Shown: one piece after another, positions 33,971 through 47,013 of the stretch
Position numbering within the stretch: position 1 is the stretch's first letter
Layout: the number at the start of each line of letters is the position of its first letter
Assembly (NCBI GenBank): GCA_019009955.1
Contig: CM032231.1
Span: 91,905,001 to 91,969,000, forward strand
Source of the DNA: Riptortus pedestris
Taxonomy: Eukaryota > Arthropoda > Insecta > Hemiptera > Alydidae
DNA length: 64,000 nt
Direction: 5' to 3'
Notes under the pieces: model-generated
The model's input: the letters and a program-made list of their open reading frames with translations, nothing else
Told to the model about the DNA's origin: nothing
The model's database searches: none
Program-made: the position numbers and the translations under genes

Positions 33971-34345
33971 TAGAACTAGTGGACCCGACAGACGTTGTCC
34001 TGCATGATATCTCAAGCGATTAGGATATTAAATTTAATAATATTAAGTTTAAAACGAAAGCTACTTTTAATAACACAAAAAACAACTTTTGTTATGTGCA
34101 CGTTTGACTAAAAACAAATAGGAAATGAAATATCGTGAATTTTTTATTCAGGCCTCCCTTATAACCCCCACTCCCGTGCGAACCTAAAAAAATTTAATAT
34201 AGCTGATAATCATGGAAGAATTAATACTAATTCACGTATAGAGTTTTGTTAAGTTCGGTTCAATCGTTGGTGCCCAATAAAAATTCGTTTAGGAGAAGTT
34301 CAGTGACATACACACGTACAGTAGAATTATATATATAAAGATAGA
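33971..34345 (+). repeat. RTE-like tail repeat, short form
   Basis: It starts GGACCCGACAGACGTTGTCC and ends GTACAGTAGAATTATATATATAAAGAT. It shares about 300 bp with 50023-50672. The sequence before the tail (TTCAGTGACAT, ACGTACAGTAGAATT) resembles 3' ends of RTE-type non-LTR elements or SINEs that use them. No coding region is present. Confidence 0.55.
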
Positions 34346-35004
34346 TATGTTTCTAGGAAGCCCATAAATCAATTAAGTTAAAATTCAATCACAAATTAGA
34401 CGTAAACCCCTGCGAAATAATTTACATGTTAATCAATGGCCGTGATTTAATATGAGCTATTAGAGAATGTAAATGGCTTTTTAATGTAGTATAGCCCCGT
34501 ACATATATTCCGGAAAATTAAAATATTATTAAATCCGTATGATATATTGTGCCGTTGTCAGTGTTGCCACTACGTCAGATATATCAAATGCAGAAAAATC
34601 TTCTAATGGATTTCCCAATTGGAGAATTCTCTTAAAATGTTTTTTCCGCTGGACTGGATGTATGCTTGCCCGAGTGAATCCAACCAGCGTTGATCTACAC
34701 TTTAATATGTTTTCTGTCATTTTCCCCATGCACACATCACTGAATCCACTGAATAGATATTTTATCCCTTGCTTCGCCGCTTACGTTCTTCGATTTTACT
34801 ATAGCCCAGCCAATGTTTTTAGGTCTGCCCATGAAATGAATTTCCGCCTTTTGTCATGTACTTCTGCAGCTTTTCAATGAGGCTGAACAGATAACAAAAA
34901 GACTAGTTCAAAAAAGAACTAGGAAGGAATATACATCCAATCTCATTTTTCCTAAAACGTACTTTCTTTCCATTTAGCAGAAATAGATATATTATTATTC
35001 ATAT
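34346..35004. other. Unannotated stretch with overlapping frames
   Basis: A + strand frame (34539-34880, 113 codons) and an antisense - strand frame (34529-34735) overlap. Neither peptide is recognised. The GC content is slightly raised, so a decayed transposon or exon is possible. Confidence 0.25.
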
Positions 35005-35092
35005 GTATTAACACCCACGTTTTGCTACTATGGCTAATTGGGAAGGGTTGTTTACCGGTTACCACCATTTTCAAGTCAGAGTGGGACTTGGG
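35005..35092 (-). repeat. Family S SINE 3' body fragment
   Basis: 'attaacacccacgttttgc', 'ggctaattgggaagggtt' and 'accaccattttcaagtcagagtgggact' are the tail-proximal body. It is cut off where a family H copy begins. Confidence 0.7.
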
Positions 35093-35530
<438 letters not shown>

Positions 35531-35871
35531 CTGCAAAACAAAATCACTTTCATTCTACTCCAATCCTTATTTGTTTCTCTCCTTTTATAATGGCAAAGTG
35601 GACTGTAAATTATAATCTTTTGAAACCAACCCCTTTACAAAAAATCAGAAGCTAAAATATGGAATTCTGATAAGCATGGTAGATCTTCAAGATACAATAC
35701 TAAACATTTCAGAAATTCTCAGATTCCTTTGAGGATTGCCTTACTAAAGGCTAGCCAAGACCGATGATATCAAAGTGACTTTTTTTTCTAAAATGTACCT
35801 TCAAAGCTTGGACTTGGTCTAGTAACTTAACTTTCGAGCCAAAAATTAATGTTTTTTTTTTTCTTGTTCTT

Positions 35872-36068
35872 CTTTAACTTTTTGATACTATGGCTATTTG
35901 GAACAGGCGGGTTATCTACTTTTTACAACCCATTTCTATTCAGGGTGGGACTATGGATTTTATTTAATGATTTCCTATTGCCCAGGCGGGAATCGAACTC
36001 GCCACTGTAGGGTTACCATGTGAGATGAAGTCCAACGAATTTAACTCACATCGATGGCTAACCTGAGC
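35872..36068 (-). repeat. Family S SINE, near full length
   Basis: Head, B-box (GGGAATCGAACTCGCC on +) and body are present. The tail side is diverged ('ctttttgatactatggctatttgg'). Confidence 0.8.
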
Positions 36069-37370
36069 AAAAATCATTTTTATAGCGTGCCTAAAGGAGA
36101 TTACCGTACTTTTTAGAATGTTCAAAATTTAAAGGGAACGCTTCTCCCAAGCACAAAAGTATTCCGCTGCAAGCTAAATAATATAGATTAAGTAGATAAA
36201 GTTTTTTTTTTTTTTAATTGCTTGAAAAAGTCGAGTGAAGTTAATTTTCCCAATGATTACTAATTTCAGAAATATTTCCCTCAGCGGATGGTATAACAAA
36301 ACATTTGAAAATTTGCTGCTCTTTAATATTCATATATGGAGTGACGAAAGCAACCCAGAGAGAATGTTTAATCATGCAACAAGTCCCATCCTATCCTTTC
36401 CTCGTTACAGCTAGAATTTATTCATATCCATTGCCATCATATTACACTTCTGTTCCACATCTATATGATACTCATATCCCTAGTTCGATAATATGTTCCA
36501 ACGGGCCAATATCTATTTCGTTACTTCAAGTGTATTAGATAAGTATATTTTCATTAATGTTACTTTATTTTATATAATATAATCTTGCTTGCTCTGTTCT
36601 AAAAATATATATGCAAATCTGTATTAGTGAAATTTCCAATACTTAATTAAACCATTGTGTTTCTGGCCACGTTTATAACAATACCTCAGTTTTAACTGTA
36701 CATCTTCCTATTTCTGCCATTCTCTTAATGCGGAATAAAAATATTAAATATTACAATTTAAAAAAAAAAAAAAATTTACTTATCACTTGGTCTACATTTT
36801 GATTCTTTGTACTTTTAGTTATTGGCAATCCTTAATTTTGAGTTGGAATGTAATTTCAGTACAATAATGAAGAACAATCAATTTAGTAATCTATATATTT
36901 TTTGAGAACTTTCTATTGTCATTTCCCTAACGTGATCTGATTACAAAAAGTCAGTCACACAAGTGCACAAGTATAATAAGCAGATTCCATAATAATATAG
37001 TATAATATGCCGGAATTTTACTTTGATATTGACATCTGAAATTCACTTTTATATTTCTTCAGTAGTACGAAAGCCTACCTGACCACAACTTCAAATTTAA
37101 GTTGGGCAAGAGGCGATTACTGGAAAATGAAAATTCCATGAGTATTGTATAGAACGATGTTTGTTAGATGTTAAATTATTAATAGAGTAAAGAACGAAAA
37201 GAAAGCAATAAATCATTTAATGTAAATATGACCTAAAACGCCTTGAGAAGGAGGTCGAAGCCCTCTGGAGAATAAATGTACTATGTTTTAAGCGAAATAC
37301 TTTATTATTCAATATGTAGCTTGCCATGCTATTTGGCTATCTTTGAAATCTAACATACAAAACATTATTA
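36069..37370. other. AT-rich stretch with a weak family H remnant
   Basis: 'agtcagtcacacaagtgcacaag' to 'taagcagattcc' at 36949-36988 looks like a decayed 3' end of family H, - strand. The remainder is unrecognised. Confidence 0.35.
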
Positions 37371-38262
37371 TTTTTATAGCAATATTGGAAAGGCCCTAGA
37401 TAAGGATATTAAAAGAGCAGATATTATCATTATTTACAAGGCTTTTTTAAATAGCAATTTTGGAAAGGGCCTTGATAAGGATATTAAAAGAGCAGACGTT
37501 ATCATCATTTACCGGGCTTTTTTGTTATAGCAATTTTGGAAAGGCCCTTGATAAGGATATTAAAAGAGCAGACGTTATCATCATTTACCGGGCTTTTTTG
37601 TTATAGCAATTTTGGAAAGGCCCTTGATAAGGATATTAAAAGAGCAGATATTATCATCATTTACAGGACTTTTATTTTATAGCAATTTAGGAAAGACCCG
37701 TGATAAGGATATTAAAAGAGCAGACATTATCATCATTTACAAGGCTTTTTTTTATTTTAAAGCAATTTAGGAAAGGCCCTTGATAAGGATATTAAAAGAG
37801 CAGATATTATCATCATTTACAGGACTTTTATTTTATAGCAATTTAGGAAAGGCCCTTGATAAGGATATTAAAAGAGCAGATATTATCATCGTTTACAGGA
37901 CTTTTATTTTAAAGCAATTTAGGAAAGACCCGTGAAAAGGATATTAAAAGAGCAGACATTATCATCATTTACAAGGCTTTTTTTTATTTTAAAGCAATTT
38001 AGGAAAGACCCGTGAAAAGGATATTAAAAGAGCAGACATTATCATCATTTACAAGTCTTTTTTTTTGTAATTTAGGAAAGGCCCTTGATGAGAATATAAA
38101 AATAGCAGACATTATCAACTTTTCTCTTATAGTAATTTTGAAAAGACCCTTGGTAGAGAAATTAAAAGAGCAGACATTACCATCAATTACAAGACTTTTC
38201 TTTTATAGCAATTTTGGAAAGACCCTTGATAAGGAAATTAAAAGAGCAGACATCATCATCAT
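37371..38262 (+). repeat. Minisatellite, about 12 units of roughly 75 bp
   Basis: Each unit holds AGCAATTT(T/A)GGAAAG followed by GATAAGGATATTAAAAGAGC, a TATCATCATTTAC block and a T-rich spacer. Unit lengths range from about 68 to 80 bp, mainly from the T run. Units 5, 8 and 9 share GACCCGTGA where the others have GGCCCTTGA. Units 4, 6 and 7 share a TTTACAGGAC end. This suggests higher-order duplications of unit blocks. The last three units are the most diverged. The open frame at 38012-38272 is only the repeat translated. Confidence 0.95.
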
Positions 38263-39092
38263 TAGATGCTGAACATAAAAAATATAGGTAGTTTTATTTA
38301 CAAGTTATTCTATTTCTTCATCAGCTGGGTTTTCCCCCTTCTGCTATTGAAATATTGGGGCCAGTATTTATTTTATTTTCATTTTTTTTTTTTACAAGAG
38401 TGCTGAGGGACAAATTAGCATCAGTAAGCTAAATTGAAACTAAAAATAAAGAAGTATTTTCATAGAGTTAAAGGAAAGCCTTATTTATTCTAATTTTCCA
38501 CGGTTTCCTTGGGAAATATGAGCTAGGGAAAGGAAATTTAATTTTTTTAAGAATTGGAAAGGAAATTAAAAAAGAAGTAAAAAGATTTCCTGAGAAGAAA
38601 GTATAGGATTGAATTTCTTATCAATTAAAACTAAAAAGAATGAAGGAGCTTCATAGGGCCTTGGGAGGCAGTAATAATGTAATGTAATAGTAATTTGGAA
38701 TCTACTTCTAAACGCAATTAACATCCAATTTAGCTCGTAATTCCTCTTTAAATTAGCGCGGGTAGAGTCAATTTAATAACTCTATTTTCATTAAAAGATG
38801 CCGGTAATTACAGGTAACTGGCGGTCCACGGGGTTTTAATTATTAACCAACTTCTAACTATTTGCAAACATAATTAATAATTCATTAGAATTTTATTGGA
38901 GAAAACGAGATCAATACTTCTGTATGCTGGCTGCATTTACCACCTGTTACTACCAGCTATTTCAAAGCGATATAACCAGATTCCCCAAAAGACCAAATAA
39001 AAATTATTGACTTGATTATGAGAATTAAGTACTTCATTTATAGTATTATTAGCATTAGTCATTATATTTTAATATTTCTTTAATAGCGGAAG
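38263..39092. other. Unannotated AT-rich stretch
   Basis: No gene or repeat was recognised. Confidence 0.4.
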
Positions 39093-39415
39093 GAATAAGT
39101 TCGCCACGTAGCGGTAGCGTAAACTAAGCAGATTTCAAGGATCTAGAAAGACACGTAACAAGGTCACTAATATCATACAAGCACAGATGACGTAATCTGC
39201 ACATTGTAATCTCTATGTCTCCCTTTCTAATTATCCTATGTTACCAAGACTTGGAACTTTATCCAAACATGAGATCTTTAGTGCAGATTAATATTATTAT
39301 TCCGCTTAGTATTATAACATATTCTAATAAGGGAGATATTAGGATTGTTTTTCCACTCTCATACTCCTGGTTCGATTTGAACCATTAAAGAACGTGATAT
39401 TTAGTTTTACTTAAA
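39093..39415 (-). repeat. Family H remnant, diverged
   Basis: The 3' end is visible as 'cgccacgtagcggtagcgtaaactaagcagattt', and a decayed body includes 'taataagggagatatt' and 'ttcgatttgaaccattaaagaacg'. It ends next to the 5' end of the following copy, so the two are back to back. Confidence 0.6.
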
Positions 39416-39420
39416 ACCTT

Positions 39421-39755
39421 AAGCAGATTTCCCTTAAGGAAAATCATCTATTGAGGTCGTACTCATGAAGCGATTTTCGAAATTTTTCTTCAAATGTCCA
39501 TTGATCCTACCCAGGAGATGACGCAATTAAGGTCTGTTCAAAAATGTATATGTATATATATATATGGTCCTCAAGTAAAGCACCACTCCTACTCATCTCA
39601 TATTAACAATATTCTATTATGTTATGAAGCACTTTATTTGAAGCTTAAATACCAAATATTGTTCTCATTGAAATTTTAAGTTTTGAGATAAATGCAAATA
39701 AGTGGCGCACGTGGGAAATCTGCTTAGCTAACACAGACCCTGCATGACGGATTTT
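39421..39755 (+). repeat. Family H element, both ends, internally deleted (3' module a)
   Basis: The 5' AGCAGATTTCCCTTAAGG block and the short TA run (39545-39565) are joined directly to the a module. It ends at GGGAAATCTGCTTAGC and GACCCTGCATGACGG. The whole G-rich body is missing. Confidence 0.8.
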
Positions 39756-40930
39756 TAAACATCCAGTTTGGTAATTTTCGAACATGAATTTCGACAGCCA
39801 GAGCTTTAACAGACGTGTAGGTATATTGAACGTAACTCAGTTTGGACTATATTTTTATAAGATAAATGACCATGTAGAAACCCTTAACCTAACCCCTACT
39901 AGCTGCCACGTGGTCTCAGTGACAGTGTTGCCAGGAACTATTTAACCTAAAACAATTAATCTAATTTTAAGGTGGCTACACTGCGAGCAATCTCATAATA
40001 TCCTGCAGTTAGTGTGTAAAATTGACCGCTTACTCTCGCAGTTGTGTTTGTTGTGTTTTTGTGAACTCTGTTCCGAACCATTTTGTTCTTATCTATCCAA
40101 AGACCGATTGTTATTATTTATTTCATTTTGTGTTCTTCAATCTTTTATCTTTCGACCTGCCTTATTACTTTCAAGTTTTGTTATTGTACGTTATAAAAAC
40201 CCATACATTAAAATTGCTACGGACTCTCTAATAACTAACTAATTGAAACGTTTGATCTTTAAATCCGCTTCCTCAAGAACTAAGTACGACACGATTATAT
40301 TTGAATAGACTAAATAATTCAATATATATCATTAACTGACTCAATATATCACTATCGGGTAATACGATTACTAAATGTCAATGTGTATGAATGAATAGAG
40401 CAATCGGAATATACCGAAAATTAATATAATGTTCTAATTATTTGCATATAAGATGAATCGTATTATCATACATATGAAATGATAATTACACGAATCAGTA
40501 TTACAAAAGCTTTGAGTTCTGGTATTCCGCTAACGATTGATTCCAATAGTTCTTCATTATTACAGAAATATTGATATTTACTGCGAATAAATTCCATTAA
40601 CACAAAGTAAAACCTTTTTTTATATATAAGTATTATAGTCATTGTCTGTGAATTTGAAAATGGCACCCTAAAAAGAAAAAAAGGAATCGCAACTATAAAT
40701 GAATTCTACTAAATAACCTAATCGTTCAAAAGTGATCGATTGAAAACTCATTTCGAGTTCGTTTGCAATGTTAGTGTTATCACGATTCACGGCACGGCAT
40801 GGAGATATTATCACTTGAAAAAATTCATTAGACAAGCAGCTAATAGGTTGCTACACGGAATCAGCACAGTCCTGAATGCGTAATATGCCCACCTGCCAAT
40901 CTAGGCTCGTATATCCGATAAGCTTATCAT
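39756..40930. other. Unannotated stretch
   Basis: A patch at 39895-40110 contains CAGTGTTGCCAGG and a less AT-rich segment. Two overlapping + strand frames (about 40012-40242) are unrecognised. A transcription start region is possible but unsupported. Confidence 0.3.
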
Positions 40931-41052
40931 TTTAGCAGATTTCCCTTAGGGGATCCCCTATTGAAGTCGTACTCGACTTGACGGGATTTTCGAACATTTT
41001 CCTCTAAAGTCTATCGATCCTACCCAGGAGATGAGGAAAGTGAGTTCCTTTC

Positions 41053-41126
<74 letters not shown>

Positions 41127-41570
41127 ATGCATATACACACTTGTCTGTTAAAGATCTATCGGTTGCAATTTTTGTCTGATCGTTACCAAACTCGATATTT
41201 AAATGCTTTATGTAAAAATGAAGATCAAGTTCGTTAAAGGCTAAAATCGAAGTAGAGGGAAGGGCGAGTTAGAGAAGGAGAATTTCTAAAGTTCGAGATA
41301 TCTCAGTCGTCGGATCGAAAAATTGTATAGAATCAATCCCATTGCAAATTTGATTTTCTATAAATATTGTAATATACATATTTTCTATAAATTGAATATT
41401 AACCGAGATATTTCCATATTTCACTTTTCAACCCTCTGTAACCCCCACTCTTACTCATGTCATAGTAACATAAAGCTGTTATATTATGAAGCGCTTTATT
41501 TGAAGCCTAATACCAAATATTGTTCTCATTGAACTTCTACGTTTTGAGAAAAAAGCAAATACGCGACCCT
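40931..41570 (+). repeat. Family H element with (TG)n core, 3' end missing
   Basis: The 5' end AGCAGATTTCCC is present but the palindrome is damaged (TTAGGGGATCCCCTA). The core is a 66-bp TG run (41058-41124) instead of TA. The body and a module continue to AAAGCAAATACGCGACC and then stop before the 3' hairpin. Confidence 0.8.
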
Positions 41571-41936
41571 CATTTTCCAAAACTCTTGTTTGATTTAGAT
41601 ATTTCATATTAACAAATGTTTCCATGAAAGTAGTTCTTTTTAGACCAAGTGGACTACTACACCATCGTGTCTATACGTTACGTATTTATAACTTTATAAC
41701 AAGTATACGAAGTCGGTGAGGATTCTTAACGTGTTATAGGTATGCTTATACTCATTTCCTTAAAATTCTTAATTCTCCTTGAGGGGCTTAAACTTGAGGC
41801 TGCTTAAAAACACATCATTGATTTGCCCAGCAATCTGTAAGTAGAAAGCACTCTTTGAGACAGCATTTTAGCTTAGGCCCAGAACCAAGGTAACTTTTCC
41901 CATATGCCCCTTAAGTACAAAACTACAGTTTAAATT

Positions 41937-41987
<51 letters not shown>

Positions 41988-42010
41988 TCACATACATACA
42001 TACATACACG
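41937..42010. repeat. (TA)n and (CATA)n microsatellite
   Basis: A TA run followed by CATACATA units. Confidence 0.9.
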
Positions 42011-42102
42011 TACACATACACGCAGTTTTTTCTTCTCTTTAAGTATAATAAAAATACTTTATACTGCATATAAATATATTTAGGTGAAGTTATTCTGTAA
42101 AG

Positions 42103-42207
42103 GGGTTAATAAATAAAATCTTGACCTCATTCTGGCTAGAAAAGTGTGCTGTAATCTTGAGATAATCCACTGTAATTAGTATAAGTGGGTGGCAATCTAA
42201 AAAAAAT
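42103..42207 (+). repeat. Family S SINE body fragment, diverged
   Basis: 'ttaataaataaaatcttga', 'ctggctagaaaagtgtg' and 'gataatccactgtaattag' follow the SINE body order. The head is absent. Confidence 0.55.
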
Positions 42208-43352
42208 AAAAATGAAGCAGATAACCATTAACAACGCCTCTGCTCTGGCATTTATCTCTCGAAAATATTTTACATTTACTAGGTTGAAAATAATTAATTA
42301 GGCTTTGCCATCTCATTAACAAAGGAATTTACCCCCACTGTTTTGTAGAATGATCCAACAGTAACTGGATGGATAATTATCAATGGACTTTTGTTCGTAT
42401 ATATCGGAGATGTGTAAATCTTTTGGTTGGTGAACCGTATGGTAGTGGAACAGTAAAACAAAAGAAAAGCTTTATTCCTGGTAGTATATTTCTAAAATTG
42501 TACACAATGATTTTACATTAAAAATATATTCATATTGGCTAACATATTTGTTAATATATTAACACTTATAATCAAACATATAAGCGTGTTTACAAATGCA
42601 TATATATTATATATGAGATGATTTAAGATATCCTTCCTGATCCAGATTTCAAAGCAACGGTCGCAGTCTAGAGCGTAGACCTCGATTGTTTTGGTAGTAG
42701 AATATCTGAATGGTTCGAACTATTTTTCTGTCTGAAGATCCTGCTCCTATGATTAATTAGAATTGTTCTCGGTAATTAGGCTTAATCGTTATCAAACGGT
42801 AGAAGGGAATGAAAATAAAGCAAATTTTTATCTCTGTAAGGAGTTAATTTCTTGGCGTTATGTTTCAAATAGTGTTTGTGTTTCTATGCTTTTGGAAGAC
42901 AGTTCATATTAGTGTTTATCTCAAATAGTTTTACGTTCAAATTGATATTTATCACTAATAGTTTCGGAGATCAAAATTATTCATTTTCATTAATGGTTTT
43001 AGAAATAAATTCAATTATTATTTATATTTCATAGTTTTTAAGATGTCTAAACTAGCGTTCACCTCTAATAATTTTTGGAGATAGGATTATATACATTTCA
43101 GGGAGAGGTGATAAGTATTTTTATCCAGTATTTTTGTCATGGTTCTTCTGTGCAACTCCATTGTTTCTATAATTGTATCCTCGACCAACAGAATGCTCTC
43201 ATTGGTGACAATTTAAAAGTACAAGGAACGTTACTTCTCAAGACACTGGAAATTTAAAATAACAGACATCCAAAAACAATACGCTTCACATTTTTCAATA
43301 CATGTATTCGAAAACTGAGTTTTTATTTAATTTTATTTTTTAAGTACCATAA
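42208..43352. other. Unannotated AT-rich stretch
   Basis: No gene or repeat was recognised. One + strand frame (43075-43257) is unsupported. Confidence 0.4.
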
Positions 43353-43980
43353 AAATTCCATCACGCAGGGGCTACGTAAGTTAAGCAGATTTCCTACGTT
43401 TGCCACGTATTTGCATCTATCCCAAAAAGTAAAAGTTCAATGAGAACAATATTTGGTATTTAAGCTTCAAATAATGTGCTTCATAATATAACAGCTTATT
43501 GTTAATATGACATGAGCAGGAGTGGGCTTTACTGAAGGCCAAAACTATAAAATGCAAATATCTCGGTTTATAATCAAGAAATCGAAAATACTTCCATATC
43601 AATACTTATAGAACATTATATTTACAATAAGATAGATCCTATACAATTGTTCGATCCGACGCTCGATAACGGAGATATTAAGAATTTTCTAAATTCCTTC
43701 CCTCTCAACCCCACCCCACTGGTCGGATTTCAGCCATTAACGAACTTGATCTTTCTTTTTACATAAATCGATTAAATATCGCGTTTGGCAACTATTAACC
43801 GAAAATTGTGACCGCTAGAGCGTCAACCGACAAATATATATATATATATATAATTTTGAACGGACCTCATTTTCGTCATCTACTAGATAGGATCGATGGA
43901 CATTTGAAGAAACTTTTCGAAAATCGCTTAATGAGTACAACCTCAATAGCTGATTTCTCTTAAGGTTAATCTGCTAAAAA
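43353..43980 (-). repeat. Family H element, full length (3' module a), left arm of an inverted duplication
   Basis: It is complete from ATCACGCAGGGGCTACGTAA on + to the 5' end TTAATCTGCTAAAA. It shares private differences with the copy at 45373-46012: 'gacgctcgataacggagata', 'atcaagaaatcgaaaatac' and 'atcgcgtttggcaac'. The two therefore derive from one another rather than from independent insertions. TA run at 43835-43852. Confidence 0.85.
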
Positions 43981-45372
43981 TAATACTACTTTAACCCTTA
44001 CCTTTTATAGATTGAGTAGGGAATGAAACTGGTCTGGAAATAGGATAAGTCTGAGATTAGAGGCAACTAATAGAGATCTGATTCTCCTAGAAATTGACTC
44101 CAGACGACTAATTGGATAGAGATTTACCCCTTAGTACAGGCAACGTAATTGGTAACCATTATACTTGCTTTATACTATGTTGTGAAAGACTGTGTTTGAT
44201 GTAGGTTTTCTTATTATTTATGTTTTTGAATTTTATGCCAAACAAAGGAGTTAGAATCACTCTCTAAATTTTGTTCCCCCTAATAGCGCATAAAAAAACG
44301 ATGCTACCTGCATTGTTTGACATTTAAAATCCAAATCTTCTCCTTCTTTAGTTAATTAGTTGCGTAACGTTACGGAGTAAGACAAGTTAAATAAATAGTG
44401 AAAAGCACTGTAAGGTTATTTATATATTCTTTTTTATTCATTGAACTAGGAAATTTATTTTAATATTGAGAACGACGTCTGTGCTAGTGCGGACTGCGGT
44501 GGTTGTGTCGCGTTGAAACAAAAAGAAAATGAATTTGGCAGACTGGATGACCTGACAGGTTATGTGGAAGTTTGGGGCATGAAATTATTGCGAAATCCTA
44601 GTTTGTGTAAGATAGTGGTGGGGGTCCAGGTCCTTCAAGAAATCTAACACCTTAAAATTAGCTAAATGTATTTATTCTAATGTTTAAACCAAGCAGATAA
44701 TATCATCATATTTCAATAGTAATTAAAGCAATAGTTTTTTTTTTCATTTAATTTCGCTCATGGGACTTTATTTATTATTTTATTGTAAATAGACACCGAA
44801 CTCGGGAGAGTTATTTGTGCCTAGGTGGTCGAAATTCCATTTTCATTTTCCTTCCTTTTGTTCGCTAGTCCCTCTCTTCAGAGATCCAGCCCACTCCTTA
44901 GCCCTTCGTCATCCTCGCCTATGTTGCATCTCTCCTATTTTTCTATATCCCCGGCTCTGTGACAAATAATAAAAAAAAACAGCAGTATTTTGTTATAATC
45001 AATTTGATATATAAATACTTAACTCACTGCCTTGTGTGCCCATATGTTGAAGTATGAACCAGTAATTATTTTAAGGGTTTTTGTTTTTTTTATAGTGTGG
45101 CTATCATCCCCTAGTATTTCAGATAGTAACCTTGAGCAGAGGCAATATCGTAACCAACGAAGGTCTACTGAGGTGCGATTATTGCTGAGACTTTGTTTGT
45201 AACTTCATAAAAACAATAAGTCGAAGTGCTTCGGAAAAATGTTTTCTCACGTCTTTTTTAGCAGCTTTTTGATTAGTTGCCTCTAATCTCAGACTTATCC
45301 TATTTCCAGCCAAGCTACGTTCCCTACTCAATCTATAAAAACCCTCTAAGGTATGGGTTAAAGTAGTATTAT

Positions 45373-45494
45373 TTTTAGCAGATTTCCCTTAAGAGAAATC
45401 AGCTATTGAGGTTGTACTCATTAAGCGATTTTCGAAAAGTTTCTTCAAATGTCCATCGATCCTATCTAGTAGATGACGAAAATGAGGTCCGTTC

Positions 45495-45536
<42 letters not shown>

Positions 45537-46012
45537 CGGTTACCGCTCTAGCGGTCACAATCGGTTAAATCGTTTAATAGTTGCCAAACGCGATATTTAA
45601 TCGTTTTATGTAAAAAGAAAGATCAAGTTCGTTAATGGCTGAAATGCGACCAGTGGGTAGAGGGGAAATTTAGAAAATTCTTAATATCTCCGTTATCGAG
45701 CGTCGGATCGAACAATTGTATAGGATCTATCTTATTGTAAATATAATGTTCTATAAGTATTGATATGTACGTATTTTCGATTTCTTGATTATTAACCGAG
45801 ATATTTGCATTTTATAGTTTTCGGCTTCAGTAAAGCCCAATCCTACTCATATTATATTAATAATAAGCTGTTGTCTCATGGAGTTCTTTATTTGATGCCT
45901 AAATACCAGATATTGTTCTCATTGAACTTTTACGTTTTGAGATAAAAAATCATATACGTGACGCACGTGGGAAACCTGCTTAGTTAACAAAGCCCCTGCG
46001 TGACGGACGTTT
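45373..46012 (+). repeat. Family H element, full length (3' module a), right arm
   Basis: It runs from TTTTTAGCAGATTTCCC to GCCCCTGCGTGACGGACGTTTT. The (TA)n is at 45499-45532. It is the mirror partner of 43353-43980. Confidence 0.85.
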
Positions 46013-46547
46013 TGTTGTTTCTACCTACTTATTAAGAAAGGCTAGCTTAGAGAAAAATAAAGTCAAAATGGCCACAAACGGAGCTATTGTCTTGCCCTTT
46101 AGATGCTTGACGGGATTTAGGTCAAGCACGGAGCATCTGCAGTCATCTTCAAACGGCCACTTTGCACGATAGCACCTTATAAAAGCTAAACTCAACCGTG
46201 AGTTGTCTAACATCTTGCACGAAAGCACGATTAAAAAGAAAATATACTGCAAAAGTTCTCTCCGTTTAGCCTGTATCGCAGTAATTACAGGTGTTAGTTA
46301 ATGGTCAATTTTTGTCGTTTACTGATCTAATCTATATTTTTAATTCATGGACGCATTACAACGAACAGGTTAAACAACATAAGCGTTTAGAATATGTTAG
46401 AATGCATTAACGTTCTTCTGAGTTCCATGATAAAAACCTCACACTATTTCTCCTGTAATGAGATGGCTAAGTTAACAGAAATTGAACTGGGTACAGATGT
46501 TTAGTGAATCAGTTGAGCAAAGGGAAAAACGGTAGATTTGATGTAAT

Positions 46548-46858
46548 GGGAGATTACTAAAGGCTAAAAACAAGGAGATAAAAAAATTAATTTAGCTAGA
46601 GAAACTATGAATGAAACAATATTGGAAGAAAACTAGATTTGCAAAAGATTGCTTATATAACACTTACGTTGATATTTCGATTTTTTTTTTATTCCCCTTC
46701 AAACCTCCCTCTTAGCTCCTGATCCGATTACTTCCATTTACAATGTGTCTTTAAACCTATACAAATCGGTTGAATATTGAGTACGGTATTGATGAAGTTA
46801 AAATTAACGTCTCTAGAAAATAAAACCATTATTTATGACGTCATACCAAATATATTTG
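46548..46858 (-). repeat. Old family H subfamily ending in TGACGTCA
   Basis: It contains 'gagattactaaaggctaaaaac', 'cctgatccgattacttcca', 'ggttgaatattgagtacggtattga' and 'ttatgacgtcatacc'. The order matches 26560-26905 and, reversed, 33420-33850. It has no microsatellite. Confidence 0.5.
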
Positions 46859-46980
46859 CATAAATGTCATACAGGAAAGGACCTATGACACCAGCCACCG
46901 CTTCATGAACAATCCCTAATTCCATCAATCTCAGATTTAGACCAACTACTCCTTCAAATAATACTGAGGTGTAGCACAAT

Positions 46981-47013
46981 AGGTCTAACCTGTATACTCA
47001 GGAGGTTAGACCT
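46981..47013. repeat. Hairpin with perfect 10-bp stem
   Basis: AGGTCTAACC and GGTTAGACCT are separated by 13 nt. The surrounding DNA (46013-46547 and 46859-47423) is otherwise unannotated. Confidence 0.6.

Larger units (their letters stand above)
43353..46012. repeat. Large inverted duplication, arms about 0.72-0.74 kb, spacer 1.2 kb
   Basis: The left arm 43353-44071 pairs with the right arm 45272-46012 in reverse complement. Each arm holds a full family H copy plus about 90-100 bp of flanking DNA (shared core AATAGGATAAGTCTGAGATT, then AGAGGCAACTAAT). The family H 3' hairpins face outward. The spacer 44072-45271 has no recognisable gene. The unit may be an inverted segmental duplication or a composite mobile unit. 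Confidence 0.75.

Noticed and set aside
37371..38262. CRISPR-like array
   Set aside because: Units are contiguous and similar along their whole length with no unique spacers. It is a minisatellite in a eukaryotic setting.
38012..38272. 86-codon + strand open frame
   Set aside because: It is the last units of the minisatellite translated, and the peptide repeats with the unit.
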